From Acetatifactor sp. (GTDB lineage: Bacteria > Bacillota > Clostridia > Lachnospirales > Lachnospiraceae): 54,572 nucleotides of DNA. This document shows, piece after piece, positions 9,077-17,418 of the stretch (positions within the stretch are counted from its first letter, which is position 1; the number at the start of each line of letters is the position of its first letter). The notes under the pieces were generated by a model that saw only the letters and a program-made list of their open reading frames with translations, had not been told where the DNA came from and ran no database searches. The DNA lies in contig JAEDDX010000010.1 of the NCBI GenBank assembly GCA_016293615.1, forward strand, positions 1 through 54,572, given 5' to 3'. Made by a program: the position numbers and the translations under genes.

Positions 9077-10099
9077 ATGATAGGAGAACAAATTAAGTAT
9101 TTTCGTCAACAGAAGCATGTGAAGCAGGACGAACTGGCTGAGTATCTGGGAGTGACATTTCAGGCTGTCTCGAAATGGGAGACCGGTTCGAGTACGCCCG
9201 ATATTTCCCTTCTTCCGAAGATAGCGGTTTTCTTCGGCGTGAGTATTGACGAATTGTTTGAAATGCCTTATGAGGAGCAGATGAATCGTATCGAGAATAT
9301 GTTCTGGCATGAGCGTAGGATCAACGAGCAGACTTTCAACCAAACGGTTGCTTATTTGGAAAAAGTGCTTCGTGAGAATCCCGGGGATACCAGAGCCATG
9401 AGCAATCTGGCGTATTTGTATAATCACAGGGCGGCGGCTGATCACGCTACTGCTTCGCTGTATGCGAGCAAGGTGCTGGAGCTTGACCCGGACGATAAGT
9501 CCGGATGGGTGGCGTTTCTGGAGGCTAACAATGGTGTGTGCGGAGATGAGTGGTATGACAATCACTTCGATGTGATTACATACTTTAGGGAGTTTCTGGA
9601 TAAGAACCCAATGAATTATCTTGGATTATATGCACTGATTGAAAATATGCTGGCAGATGCCCGTTATGATGAGGCCCTTCCGTACATTGAGCAGATGAAG
9701 AAGGCAAAGAAGAACCATCAGTATCTGCTGTATCTGGGCGATGTTGCGTTCGGAAAGGGAGATCCGGTGAAAGCGCGCGCGACCTGGGAGCGTATGATTG
9801 AGGAGTTCCCGGATGTCTGGCAGGCTTACTGCAGTCTGGGAGATGGATATTTAAAGCTGAACGAATGGGAAAAAGCGCTGGACCTGTATGAGAAATCTTT
9901 TACCATGCAGGAAAGCCCGCGAATCTATGACGGCCTGTGCTCCATGGGACAGATCTTTGAAATGCGGGGGCTGTATCCGGAGGCCGTGTCCACTTATCGA
10001 AGAATCATCGACTGTCTGCGGCAGGATTATGGCGTCATGGACGGAGAACAGATTGACCGTTTTGAGAGGGAGATATCCAGACTGAAGAAAAAATATTAA
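9077..10099 (+). CDS. XRE-family transcriptional regulator with TPR repeats
   Basis: A 340-residue protein. Residues about 5-60 form a Cro/CI-type helix-turn-helix ('LAEYLGVTFQAVSKWETG' is the recognition segment). The rest is a series of TPR-like helical repeats, for example 'NPGDTRAMSNLAYLYNH', 'WQAYCSLGDGYLKLNEWEKA' and a following repeat. Similar XRE-TPR proteins in Firmicutes often respond to peptides or other ligands bound by the repeats; the ligand and targets here are unknown. The next gene downstream is an ECF sigma factor with its own promoter, so co-regulation is not implied. Confidence 0.85.
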   Translation: MIGEQIKYFRQQKHVKQDELAEYLGVTFQAVSKWETGSSTPDISLLPKIAVFFGVSIDELFEMPYEEQMNRIENMFWHERRINEQTFNQTVAYLEKVLRENPGDTRAMSNLAYLYNHRAAADHATASLYASKVLELDPDDKSGWVAFLEANNGVCGDEWYDNHFDVITYFREFLDKNPMNYLGLYALIENMLADARYDEALPYIEQMKKAKKNHQYLLYLGDVAFGKGDPVKARATWERMIEEFPDVWQAYCSLGDGYLKLNEWEKALDLYEKSFTMQESPRIYDGLCSMGQIFEMRGLYPEAVSTYRRIIDCLRQDYGVMDGEQIDRFEREISRLKKKY

Positions 10100-10113
10100 A
10101 AACAGATTTTTTT

Positions 10114-10140
10114 TGTAACCTTTTTACAGTTTATCCTGTA
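10114..10140 (+). promoter_or_regulatory. ECF-sigma-type promoter (probable autoregulation)
   Basis: TGTAAC followed by CTTTTT (10114-10119), a 16-base spacer and CTGTA (10136-10140) precede the sigma gene by about 25 bases. TGTAAC/TGAAAC with a CGTA/GTCTA-like -10 is typical of ECF promoters, which commonly lie in front of their own sigma gene. Confidence 0.55.
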
Positions 10141-10163
10141 TTACCGGTGAAGGAGGTGGATGC

Positions 10164-10688
10164 ATGAGCAATCAATCGCGCTGCGCAGCGGATTTGAGAA
10201 AAGAACACATGGAGAGTGTAATTGCAGCATATTCGCCCATGGTCTATCGACTTGCGTATTCACTGGTAAAAACGAGGGCGGACGCGGATGACATTCATCA
10301 GGAGGTTTTCCTGCAATATATCATGAGGGAGCCTGCATTCGAGAATGCAGAGCATGAGAAGGCATGGTTTATTCGAGTCACGACCAACACATGCAAAAAC
10401 TGGTGGAAGACTGCCTGGCGAAGAAGGGTGGTCAGCCTGTCTGAGTATGAGGAAGAAGACAGAGGGATTGCGGATCCTTCCGGCAGTGGAACCGTGCAGG
10501 GCTGTGGACTGATTGACACAGTCAGATGCCTGCCGCAAAAATACCGCGTTGTCATTCATCTTTTTTATTACGAGGAACTGTCTGTGGAGGAGATTGCCGC
10601 TTGTCTGGACCTGCAGGAGTCCGCTGTCCGTACCCGTCTGACCAGGGCGAGAAAAAAGCTTGGTGAACTGTTGAAGGAGGAGATCTGA
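10164..10688 (+). CDS. ECF RNA polymerase sigma factor
   Basis: A 174-residue sigma-70 family protein with only regions 2 and 4, as in ECF factors. Region 2 is at about 20-90 ('ADADDIHQEVFLQYI'). Region 4 is at about 115-170 ('LPQKYRVVIHLFYYEELSVE' and a helix-turn-helix with 'ESAVRTRLTRARKKL'). The start ATG has GGAGGTGG upstream. It overlaps the next gene by one base (TGATG), giving a sigma/membrane-partner pair. The signal it answers to is unknown. Confidence 0.9.
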   Translation: MSNQSRCAADLRKEHMESVIAAYSPMVYRLAYSLVKTRADADDIHQEVFLQYIMREPAFENAEHEKAWFIRVTTNTCKNWWKTAWRRRVVSLSEYEEEDRGIADPSGSGTVQGCGLIDTVRCLPQKYRVVIHLFYYEELSVEEIAACLDLQESAVRTRLTRARKKLGELLKEEI

Positions 10689-11752
10689 TGTTTCGGGAAG
10701 AATATCAAAAGGAGTTTGAGAAGGTTCGTGTCAGCCCGGAGCGGCTGCAGGAACTGTATGAGAAAGCAGAAGAGAAGACTGCTTCGAAAAGGGGACAATG
10801 GATGCGTATCATACGGCCGATCGCAATACCCGCGCTGTCTCTGTGCCTGATATGTATGTTGGCGGTACCCGCGCTTGCGAAGTCAAGTCCAGCCGTTTAT
10901 CGTCTGGTGCAGCAGCTGGTGCCGTCGCTTGCAGACGATATACTGCCGGAGGAGGTCAGCTGTACCCGCAACGGTCTGACCCTGCAGGTCGAGGCTGTCA
11001 ATGTTGCGGGCAATCAGGCAAAGGTGCTTGTGTCTTTTTGTGATGCGCAGGGAAGCGGCAAGGACCTGATTCACGGCATGGTCGATCTGTATGACAGCTA
11101 TCGCATCAGTAATTACGGAGAGCAGCTGGTAAGCAGCGGATGTTCTTTCCTTAAATATGATGAGGCGGAGGATAAGGCCTATTTTCTGATTCAGATTCAG
11201 TCAGATAAGCCGTTCGACAGGAACAAGATCAAGTTCGGTGTAGCTATGGTATTGACAAATTGTGTGGAGGAGAAGCAGTCTGTCTCTTTGGAGGCACTGC
11301 TTCCAGATCCTGCGGAGAAGACGGTTCAATGCATTGGAATCAGCGGAAGCGAGAGCGGCAGGTCAGGGATCCCTTATCTGGACGACGACAGAACGGCGCG
11401 TGTCATGGCTGTGACAGAGTGGAGCGCCTCTATGAAACAGGCGCTGACCATCACCGGTCTGTCCTATGATAGGGGAGTCTTACGCGTGCAGCAGTGTCGG
11501 GGCAGCCTCCGGGAGGCGGACCGATATGCTTCGTTTGTGCTGCGCAGGAAGGACGGTGCAGAGAAGACAGAGGACTGTAAGGCGGACTGGATTGAGGAGA
11601 TAGACGGAGAGAGGATCAATTTTGCGGAATCCTGGTTTGCGTTATCGGAGGAAGAATTGAAAGAGTATGAGCTGGTTGGAAACTTTATGCTCCGGGACGG
11701 AAGTGTCCGCGGAGAATGGGAAGTGGTAGTAAACCTGAACCGGGAAGAGTAA
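10688..11752 (+). CDS. Membrane anti-sigma-like partner of the ECF sigma factor
   Basis: A 354-residue protein with a cytoplasmic N-terminus of about 42 residues, one membrane segment at about 43-64 and a large extracytoplasmic domain rich in beta strands. Translational coupling to the sigma gene, the N-in topology and the size fit the DUF4179-like anti-sigma proteins of Firmicutes. These hold the sigma factor at the membrane until a signal releases it. No conserved zinc-binding HxxxCxxC motif is present, so this is not a ZAS-type anti-sigma factor. Function is inferred from position. Confidence 0.65.
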   Translation: MFREEYQKEFEKVRVSPERLQELYEKAEEKTASKRGQWMRIIRPIAIPALSLCLICMLAVPALAKSSPAVYRLVQQLVPSLADDILPEEVSCTRNGLTLQVEAVNVAGNQAKVLVSFCDAQGSGKDLIHGMVDLYDSYRISNYGEQLVSSGCSFLKYDEAEDKAYFLIQIQSDKPFDRNKIKFGVAMVLTNCVEEKQSVSLEALLPDPAEKTVQCIGISGSESGRSGIPYLDDDRTARVMAVTEWSASMKQALTITGLSYDRGVLRVQQCRGSLREADRYASFVLRRKDGAEKTEDCKADWIEEIDGERINFAESWFALSEEELKEYELVGNFMLRDGSVRGEWEVVVNLNREE

Positions 11753-11850
11753 TCTATATAAACTCTATTTTGCAAATACGCTTTAGCGTGATAAACTTAT
11801 ACTAGCAAGAAAGCGTTCAGCTGACATATTTGATATAGAGCTGACTATGC

Positions 11851-12255
11851 TTGCTCCTGTGCATAGAGAGTGACCGTCGCAAGTATTATTTTCTTCACAT
11901 GGAATTAAAAGACACGCGGGAACAGCTGGGAAGCATAGGTTATACAGTAATTGACGATACACCTGTAGGGAAAATCGTTCATCTTGGATACTTTACTTAT
12001 CCCGGGTTCTGGGGGAAGGGGTATACCTCTGAGGCGCTTAATAAGGTTTTGGAATTTGCGTTTACACAGGACAATGTGTACAGAGTTACAACAGGATGTC
12101 TGAAAGAAAATATTCGTTCCGAAAGAGTCATGCAAAAAAACGGTATGATAAAAGAAGCAGAGCATGTTGATTATGAATGGCATGACGGACATATGAAAAC
12201 ACGCCTGGAATACAGACTTCTGAAAAAAGAATGGGAGCAGTCTCGCTATATATAG
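11851..12255 (+). pseudogene. GNAT acetyltransferase (RimJ/RimL-like), 5'-truncated
   Basis: The frame encodes the back three quarters of a ribosomal-protein-acetyltransferase-like GNAT: 'IGYTVID', the 'LGYFTYPGFWGKGYTSEAL' acetyl-CoA loop, 'TTGCLKENIRSERVM' and a 'DYEWHDGHMKTRLEYRLL' end. Relatives usually have about 45 more residues at the front, starting with an 'ETERLILR'-like segment. Here the frame is closed by a TGA at 11842-11844, the only early start is a TTG at 11851 and no ribosome site precedes it. I therefore call it a gene remnant; a short functional form is less likely. Confidence 0.6.
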
Positions 12256-12377
12256 GTATCGTGGAGGAAAGCAAGGTTTTTCGCAAATGGTATGAGCTGA
12301 ACGGAGCATACCATCTTGGGACCAAGAAGAAAGAAAAATGTAACTTACCTGTGAAGCGGGGAAAGAGGATTTGAATC

Positions 12378-13055
12378 ATGATAAAAGCAGTTATTTTTGA
12401 CATGTACGAGACATTGGTTACAATGTGTCGAAGTGATTCTTACAAAGGAGCGAATATAGCCGCTGATCTGGGACTTGACGAGAAGGTATTCAGAGAGGTC
12501 TGGGACGCATCCGAGAGCGACCGTACAGTAGGAATCAGAAATTTTGAAGAGACAATAAGGCTTTCCATGGAAGTGAATGATTGCTTTTCGGATGAACTTT
12601 TGCAAGATATTGTCGGAAAAAGAAGCGAGGCTCAAAAGGAGTACTTCAACCATCTGCATCCTGAAATTATACCAATGTTACATGAATTAAAAAAGAGACA
12701 GGTGAAAGTTGCTTTGATTTCAAACTGCTATTTGGAAGAAAGAGATATTATAAAGCAAAGTATATTGTGGGACTATTTTGATGTTGCCTGTTTATCTTGC
12801 GAACTTGGTGTAAAAAAACCTCAAAAAGAAATATTTGAAATCTGTTTGGCGAAGCTTGGACTATTTGCTGAGGAATGCCTATATGTCGGTGACGGGGGGA
12901 GTCATGAACTGGATAAGGCAAAAGAACTGGGGATGAGAGCTGTGCAGGCAGCATGGTACTTGGACGATGGTTTGGATCAGCCGGTAGGACGTTTGCCTGG
13001 ATTTAAGCAGTTAGAATCTCCCATGGATGTACCGTCATTACTGAGTGAGAAATAG
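12378..13055 (+). CDS. HAD-superfamily hydrolase
   Basis: A 225-residue soluble protein with the four HAD motifs: 'FDMYETL' (nucleophile Asp8), 'ALISN' (motif II), the Lys of 'GVKKPQKEIF' (motif III) and 'YVGDGGSHELDKA' (motif IV). An alpha-helical C1 cap lies between motifs I and II. The residue two after the nucleophile is Tyr rather than Asp, which is the haloacid-dehalogenase pattern; phosphatases normally have Asp there. The true activity may thus be dehalogenase-like or on an unusual phosphate ester. The start ATG is preceded by AAAGAGGA, and a terminator follows about 100 bases downstream. Confidence 0.85.
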   Translation: MIKAVIFDMYETLVTMCRSDSYKGANIAADLGLDEKVFREVWDASESDRTVGIRNFEETIRLSMEVNDCFSDELLQDIVGKRSEAQKEYFNHLHPEIIPMLHELKKRQVKVALISNCYLEERDIIKQSILWDYFDVACLSCELGVKKPQKEIFEICLAKLGLFAEECLYVGDGGSHELDKAKELGMRAVQAAWYLDDGLDQPVGRLPGFKQLESPMDVPSLLSEK

Positions 13056-13153
13056 TATTCGTGTAGTTTCCGTCCCGGTATGTCGTGCGAATGCGATAGA
13101 CAAGGAAAATCCGATTTGTTTTGCAGTAGATAATGAAATGGAACATAGGATTT

Positions 13154-13191
13154 AAAAGGCTACCCGGTCTGATGATTGGATAGCCTTTTTT
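13154..13191 (+). terminator. Rho-independent terminator
   Basis: The stem AAAAGGCTA / TAGCCTTTT with a T-run ends the HAD transcript. Confidence 0.75.
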
Positions 13192-13271
13192 ATGATGATA
13201 TCAGACAAAAGTATAATAACATGGAAAAGGAAACCAAGGCATTTCTGTATCATATGGTATGCTCGGAGTTA

Positions 13272-13423
13272 CGCCCCCGCCAAGACCTGTATGTCTGTTG
13301 CGGACTGATCACTCAGTTAACAGAAATGCGCCCCCCCGCCAAGACCTGCGTGTCTGTTGCGGACTTATCACTCAGTTAACAGAAATGCGCCCCCGCCAAG
13401 ACCTGTATGTCTGTTGCAGACTG
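13272..13423 (+). repeat. Three direct copies of a ~57-bp repeat
   Basis: Copies at 13272-13328, 13329-13387 and 13388-13423 (the last truncated) share CGCCCCCGCCAAGACCTG, then a TGTCTGTTGCGGAC core and CACTCAGTTAACAGAAATG. The unit is the reverse complement, with a few changes, of the repeats at 13495-13666. Confidence 0.9.
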
Positions 13424-13494
13424 TAGTGAGTCGTCGGTATTTAGGCTGCGTACTTTGCAGCCTTATGTACCGCTACGACGAACTCCAAGCGAGA

Positions 13495-13666
13495 GCGTGT
13501 CTGCAATCAGACATACAGGCCTTAGGCGAAGGGGCGCATACCCGGTTGGCGTGTCTGCAATCAGACATACAGGCCTTAGGCGAAGGGGCGCATTTGCCGG
13601 TTGGCGCGTCTGCAATCAGACATACAGTCCTTAGGCGAAGGGGCGCATTTGCCGGTTGGCGCGTCT
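13495..13666 (-). repeat. Three inverse copies of the same repeat family
   Basis: Copies at 13495-13548, 13549-13603 and 13604-13658, with a stub to 13666, share TGTCTGCAATCAGACATACA and then GGCCTTAGGCGAAGGGGCGCAT. TGTCTG-caat-CAGACA is itself a hairpin. The LCP stop codon lies in the last stub. Confidence 0.9.
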
Positions 13667-14754
13667 TACTTCTGCGTCCGATTCCGGTAGGCCGCCGTGT
13701 CGGCCTGTATCACGGCGTTGAACTCTTTGACGGTGTCGGTGACCTGATAGTCCGGATCGTCAAACAGGAAGTTGTGGAGCCAGCTGACCCCTTTTTCGAG
13801 GTCTGTGGGAACGATACACAGTCCTTTAGCGCCGAAATTGACATCCGTGCGCAGCTCCGAGGTGGGGAAACCGCCCTCCTCCACGATATGGTAGTTTGAG
13901 ATATTGCCAAGCAGGGTCAGGATATCTTCGCTGTCTATACTGGTGTAGATGTCGCCGATGCTGTCATTGAATACCTTGGTCAAAGTGGCGAGATCCTGCT
14001 TTTTGGCGCGGTCTTCGATGGCGCGGATGACCTCCCGCTGCCTGGCGGTTCGCTTGAAATCACTGCCTGCGGTAGCGCGAATGCGGCAGTAAGCGGTCGC
14101 CTGAAGACCGTTTAGGAGTTGGTAACCGGCGTCCTCTACGGGAATATAGTCGGTATCCATGGTTTTGGCACAGCCGTACTGATAGTTATTGATATGCTTC
14201 AGCTCTTCTGAGTCAACATCAATGTAGATTCCGCCCAGTCCGTCGATGATCTTACTCAGACCCTTGTAACCGACTGTGATAAAGTTCTCAATGTCCATGT
14301 CGAGATTGCTGTTGAGCATTTTGACAGCCTGTTCGGCTCCGCCGAAGAAGTATGCAGCGTTGCATTTGCGGTATTCCGTGCCGATGTTTAAGTACGTATC
14401 GCGATAGATGGAGCAGAGCTTGATGTCTCCCGTATCCAGATTGATGCTTGCAATCATGGTACTGTCGCTTCGGCTGCCTTTGTAAAGCTGGTTGTCGTTT
14501 TCGGCATCTACGCCGAAGAGCGCGATGTTCATGTAGCCCTTCATGGTACCGGTGCCTTCTTCCTTCTGCTGTACGATCTCGTCGGGAATGGAAAGCTGTC
14601 CGGGGTCGAGAATCGTGACTTTCGGTCCTTTGTCGGGAACGGACAGCATGAAGTATAGGATAGCGAGCATGCATAGTATCAGGACAAGCTCGACTGCCAG
14701 GATGAGATACAGATGTTTTTTCTTGTAGGATGCAGTGTTGTTTTCAGTGTTCAA
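13666..14754 (-). CDS. LCP-family (LytR-CpsA-Psr) cell-wall glycopolymer transferase
   Basis: A 362-residue protein with a short cytoplasmic N-terminus, one membrane anchor at about 15-37 and an extracellular LytR_cpsA_psr domain. Typical motifs are 'GSRSDSTMIASIN', 'CSIYRDTY' and 'YCRIRATAGSDFKRTARQRE', which carry the arginines and aspartates that bind the polyprenyl pyrophosphate head group. LCP enzymes join teichoic acids or polysaccharides to peptidoglycan. The start is TTG with a GGGGGG-type ribosome site six bases upstream. It is divergent from the envelope-type gene cluster beginning at 14993, which suggests a shared cell-surface theme. Confidence 0.88.
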   Translation of the reverse strand: MNTENNTASYKKKHLYLILAVELVLILCMLAILYFMLSVPDKGPKVTILDPGQLSIPDEIVQQKEEGTGTMKGYMNIALFGVDAENDNQLYKGSRSDSTMIASINLDTGDIKLCSIYRDTYLNIGTEYRKCNAAYFFGGAEQAVKMLNSNLDMDIENFITVGYKGLSKIIDGLGGIYIDVDSEELKHINNYQYGCAKTMDTDYIPVEDAGYQLLNGLQATAYCRIRATAGSDFKRTARQREVIRAIEDRAKKQDLATLTKVFNDSIGDIYTSIDSEDILTLLGNISNYHIVEEGGFPTSELRTDVNFGAKGLCIVPTDLEKGVSWLHNFLFDDPDYQVTDTVKEFNAVIQADTAAYRNRTQK

Positions 14755-14801
14755 TTGAGTAGCCCCCCCTATGTGTGAGATGTATATGATAGAGATGATT
14801 G

Positions 14802-14879
14802 TAACAGGCGACTGTTAGGATTTCCGAAAGGGAAAGCAACAAAATCTTAAAAAGATTTCTTAAGAGATTCTATAGAATC
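14802..14879. promoter_or_regulatory. Three inverted repeats in the divergent intergenic region
   Basis: TAACAG-gcga-CTGTTA (14802-14817), AAATCTT-aaa-AAGATTT (14842-14858) and a perfect 14-bp palindrome GATTCTATAGAATC (14866-14879) lie between the LCP gene and the promoter of the cluster on the plus strand. They are candidate operator sites for one or both directions; no regulator can be named. Confidence 0.45.
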
Positions 14880-14904
14880 ATGAAGGAAAAAATAAGACAT
14901 TTTG

Positions 14905-14933
14905 ATGACACGAAACTCTGTATGTGATATACT
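14905..14933 (+). promoter_or_regulatory. Promoter of the envelope cluster
   Basis: ATGACA (14905-14910), a 17-base spacer and TATACT (14928-14933). It rules out the in-frame start at 14924 and supports ATG 14993 for the first gene. No strong terminator is seen before about 23230, so it may drive the whole cluster. Confidence 0.7.
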
Positions 14934-14992
14934 GTAATGTGATAGTTTGTGCGCAGAATACCTTATCGCCAAACGGATACCGGGGGCACAAT

Positions 14993-16561
14993 ATGCTAAA
15001 GAGAATGAAGAGACGGGCAAGAGTATACCAGATTATGACCATTGTTTTTGTGTGCATGGCGTTTCTGGGACTGCTGATATTTATGGGAAATGTGGATGCA
15101 ATTCGAAGCAGGATAGAGTATTATCAGGCGTGTATTGCCCTAGTCTCTTTGATTGGTGCTGCGGGCAGTTTGTTTTTGCAGATGGTGGAGTCCAGAAAAC
15201 TCCAGCAGGCAGAGTTTGTCATGCATTTGAATCAGACATTTGTGGAAAACCCGGATTATGCCTATGTGTACACGCAGCTGGAACGGGAGGCAGGCACAGA
15301 CACAAGCGGTAAACCCGAGCCGATCTCCAGAATTCAGTTGTCCAATTATCTGACTTTTTTTGAGAGTATGTATCTTCTGGTTAGTGAAGGGGCCCTTCAG
15401 ATGAAGATACTCAATGATTTGTTCGGTTATCGTTTTTTCCTCGCGGTTCACAGTAAGAAGGTTCAGGATTCCAAGCTGGTGGCACAGCCGATGAACTTCA
15501 AGAACATCTATTATCTGGAGAAGGTGTGGATGGACTATCGTGCGGAGAATCATCTCAGCACATATGGGTATGACAACCGTCTCGAGGCAGCCTGCCGGGC
15601 AGCGGGCAAGGGAGAGCAGTACGAGGCTATCATGAAAACGATGCCGGGCATAAGCGGCAGCAGGAAGAAATATGCTTTTAGGGAGAGTTTTCTGCATAAT
15701 TACAGAGTGGAAATCTGTGATAAGCCTGATATGAGCAAGGTATATCGCCTCTATCGGCAGATTCAGAAGGAGTATCCTGACAATCCTTTCTTCCGGCAGC
15801 TGTCCCAATATATGCTTGAGCAGTATGTCACCACACAGTCCGGTCTTGTGGTGGGGGTGTTTGAAGGCAAGAAGCTGATTGGGGCGAGCATCATTGATTA
15901 TAGTGAAGATATCTGCAGAGAATATGGGAAGAATCACAATGGCGATGCGAACTGCGCGTGGCTGACAGAACCGTTTGCCGTTGCCCGTCTGGTCATGGTG
16001 GACAGAGCATATCGCGGAATCGGTTTGCAGCAGGCTATGATGATATATTGTGAGAGATATCTGGCTTCCTGCAGGGGGATAAAGCACTTGCTGGTGGCTC
16101 TGCTGGCGGGCGACATCTATTCTCTTCGGAATATTAAATTTGATCTGAACTATGAGAAGGCGGAGTTTTCGGCGACGGTCGGAGAACATAGCTGTGATCT
16201 GTATCATAAAAATATTGCGGACAGTTATCAGGCGTTTTGCAGGATGATTGCGGAGAAAGTGAAGGCAGGAAGAAGAGAAGCGCTCATTCCGCAAAAGAGA
16301 CTCGAAACAGACTATTTCTGCGGCAGCCGTCACTGTTGCGTGATCGGTGACCTGCTGGAGTACGGCGAGGAGAAGGACAGGAAATATGCTGTCATTTCCG
16401 GCTGTGAGGACGACGGAAAGAGTGCCTGCGTCTGGGTTGCGCAGGGAACGGAGAACACAGTGTTCGTATCACGGAAGATTGAGTTTGAGTCCGATACCAG
16501 GCTCCGTTTTGCAAAAGAGAAACAGGAGTATAAGTATCGCATACTGATTTGCGGCAGGTAA
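14993..16561 (+). CDS. Membrane-anchored GNAT-like protein
   Basis: A 522-residue protein with two N-terminal membrane segments (about 12-31 and 45-64), a roughly 200-residue helical linker and a GNAT-type acyltransferase domain from about residue 235. The acetyl-CoA-binding loop 'YRGIGLQQAMM' falls near residue 340. The start is ATG 14993, just after a GGGGG site and downstream of the promoter. The linker has the 'FVMHLNQTFVENPDYAYVY' segment seen in membrane proteins of the DUF4760 kind, but I am not sure of that. It is the first gene of the cluster; the next gene is another GNAT. The substrate is unknown. Confidence 0.6.
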   Translation: MLKRMKRRARVYQIMTIVFVCMAFLGLLIFMGNVDAIRSRIEYYQACIALVSLIGAAGSLFLQMVESRKLQQAEFVMHLNQTFVENPDYAYVYTQLEREAGTDTSGKPEPISRIQLSNYLTFFESMYLLVSEGALQMKILNDLFGYRFFLAVHSKKVQDSKLVAQPMNFKNIYYLEKVWMDYRAENHLSTYGYDNRLEAACRAAGKGEQYEAIMKTMPGISGSRKKYAFRESFLHNYRVEICDKPDMSKVYRLYRQIQKEYPDNPFFRQLSQYMLEQYVTTQSGLVVGVFEGKKLIGASIIDYSEDICREYGKNHNGDANCAWLTEPFAVARLVMVDRAYRGIGLQQAMMIYCERYLASCRGIKHLLVALLAGDIYSLRNIKFDLNYEKAEFSATVGEHSCDLYHKNIADSYQAFCRMIAEKVKAGRREALIPQKRLETDYFCGSRHCCVIGDLLEYGEEKDRKYAVISGCEDDGKSACVWVAQGTENTVFVSRKIEFESDTRLRFAKEKQEYKYRILICGR

Positions 16562-16578
16562 CAGGAGTATAAGACAGT

Positions 16579-17418
16579 ATGAAAAACAGCGATTTGGAAT
16601 TAAGAAGGTGCAGTGCTAAGGATGTGGACGAGATCATGGTGCTGCAGGATCAGGTGTTATCGGAGATAGAGGGCGACAAGTCTACCTTAAGAAGAAATGA
16701 TGCAGCGATGTTTGAGCAATGTATGGAAGAACCGCACCTCTCGATGGGTCTGTATGACGGGGAGGAGCTGGTCGGCATCTGTATCCTGTATGACGGCCGG
16801 GGAGACGACGAGGATCTGAGCATCGGACTGGAGCGTTTTACGGTGACTTGCTCGATTAACCTGAAACTGATCATGATTCGGAAGAAGTACCAGGGCATGG
16901 GATTCCAGAGGGGAATGATATGGATCTCGGAGAAGATAGCCTGTGCAAGAGGGTACGAGTATTTCTGTGCGACCGTATCCCCCATCAACAAGTACAGCAG
17001 GAACAACTGTCTGGCCAGTGGCTTTCAGTATGACCACACCGCAGTGAAGTACGGCGGCGCCGACAGGGATGTTCTGGTGAAAAAGCTTGGCGGTGCCGAG
17101 GCGGCAGCTGAGGTGATTCAGAGGGCAAAAGCGCTGGAGGGCAGCAGCCGTAAGGGGGCAGCAATCGAGGGGATCGATCTTGAGAAGTGCTATCGGGGAA
17201 GCATCGAGCTGGCTACTACAGGCGATGTGATTGCTTTTGAGAACGCTGATACCGGTGAGATCACTTATGGTCTGTATCTGCTGCAGGAACAGCCCGGGGT
17301 GCTGCTGTTTGATGCAAAGAAGCAGTGTCTGGCGATAACCGCCTATGAAGAAGCGGCAAACAATCTGCGCGTGAAGCAGGTTTGGATCAATCCGATCGGA
17401 GGCAGCAATCGTGTCTAA
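16579..17418 (+). CDS. GNAT-family N-acyltransferase
   Basis: A 279-residue soluble protein. The N-terminal 160 residues form a GNAT fold with the acetyl-CoA loop 'RKKYQGMGFQRGM' (about 100-113) and 'VSPINKYSRNNCLASGF' after it. The C-terminal 110 residues are a separate small domain also seen at the end of the upstream GNAT protein ('GDVIAFENADTGEITYGLY' here, 'GDLLEYGEEKDRKYAVISG' there). The 3' end overlaps the MurL-like gene by 8 bases. The tight spacing implies joint action; the acyl donor and acceptor are not known. Confidence 0.75.
   Translation: MKNSDLELRRCSAKDVDEIMVLQDQVLSEIEGDKSTLRRNDAAMFEQCMEEPHLSMGLYDGEELVGICILYDGRGDDEDLSIGLERFTVTCSINLKLIMIRKKYQGMGFQRGMIWISEKIACARGYEYFCATVSPINKYSRNNCLASGFQYDHTAVKYGGADRDVLVKKLGGAEAAAEVIQRAKALEGSSRKGAAIEGIDLEKCYRGSIELATTGDVIAFENADTGEITYGLYLLQEQPGVLLFDAKKQCLAITAYEEAANNLRVKQVWINPIGGSNRV

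Larger units (their letters stand above)
13056..13665. other. Repeat-rich intergenic region between convergent genes
   Basis: This 610-base region lies between the HAD gene (+) and the LCP gene (-). After the terminator it holds three direct copies of a roughly 57-bp repeat (13272-13423), a small hairpin AGGCTGC/GCAGCCT (13443-13463) and three copies of a related repeat in inverse orientation (13495-13666). Short protein-like frames occur at 13045-13155 ('VVSVPVCRANAIDKENPICF') and near 13215-13270, but they are too short to call genes and may be remnants. Confidence 0.7.

Noticed and set aside
10688..11752. Zinc-binding anti-sigma (ZAS) protein
   Set aside because: No HxxxCxxC motif is present in the cytoplasmic N-terminus.
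13272..13666. CRISPR array
   Set aside because: The repeats are about 55 bp and nearly contiguous, have no unique spacers of constant length, occur in both orientations and have no cas genes nearby.
14924..14992. Earlier start for the membrane GNAT gene
   Set aside because: It lies inside the -10 region of the promoter at 14905-14933 and has no ribosome site.
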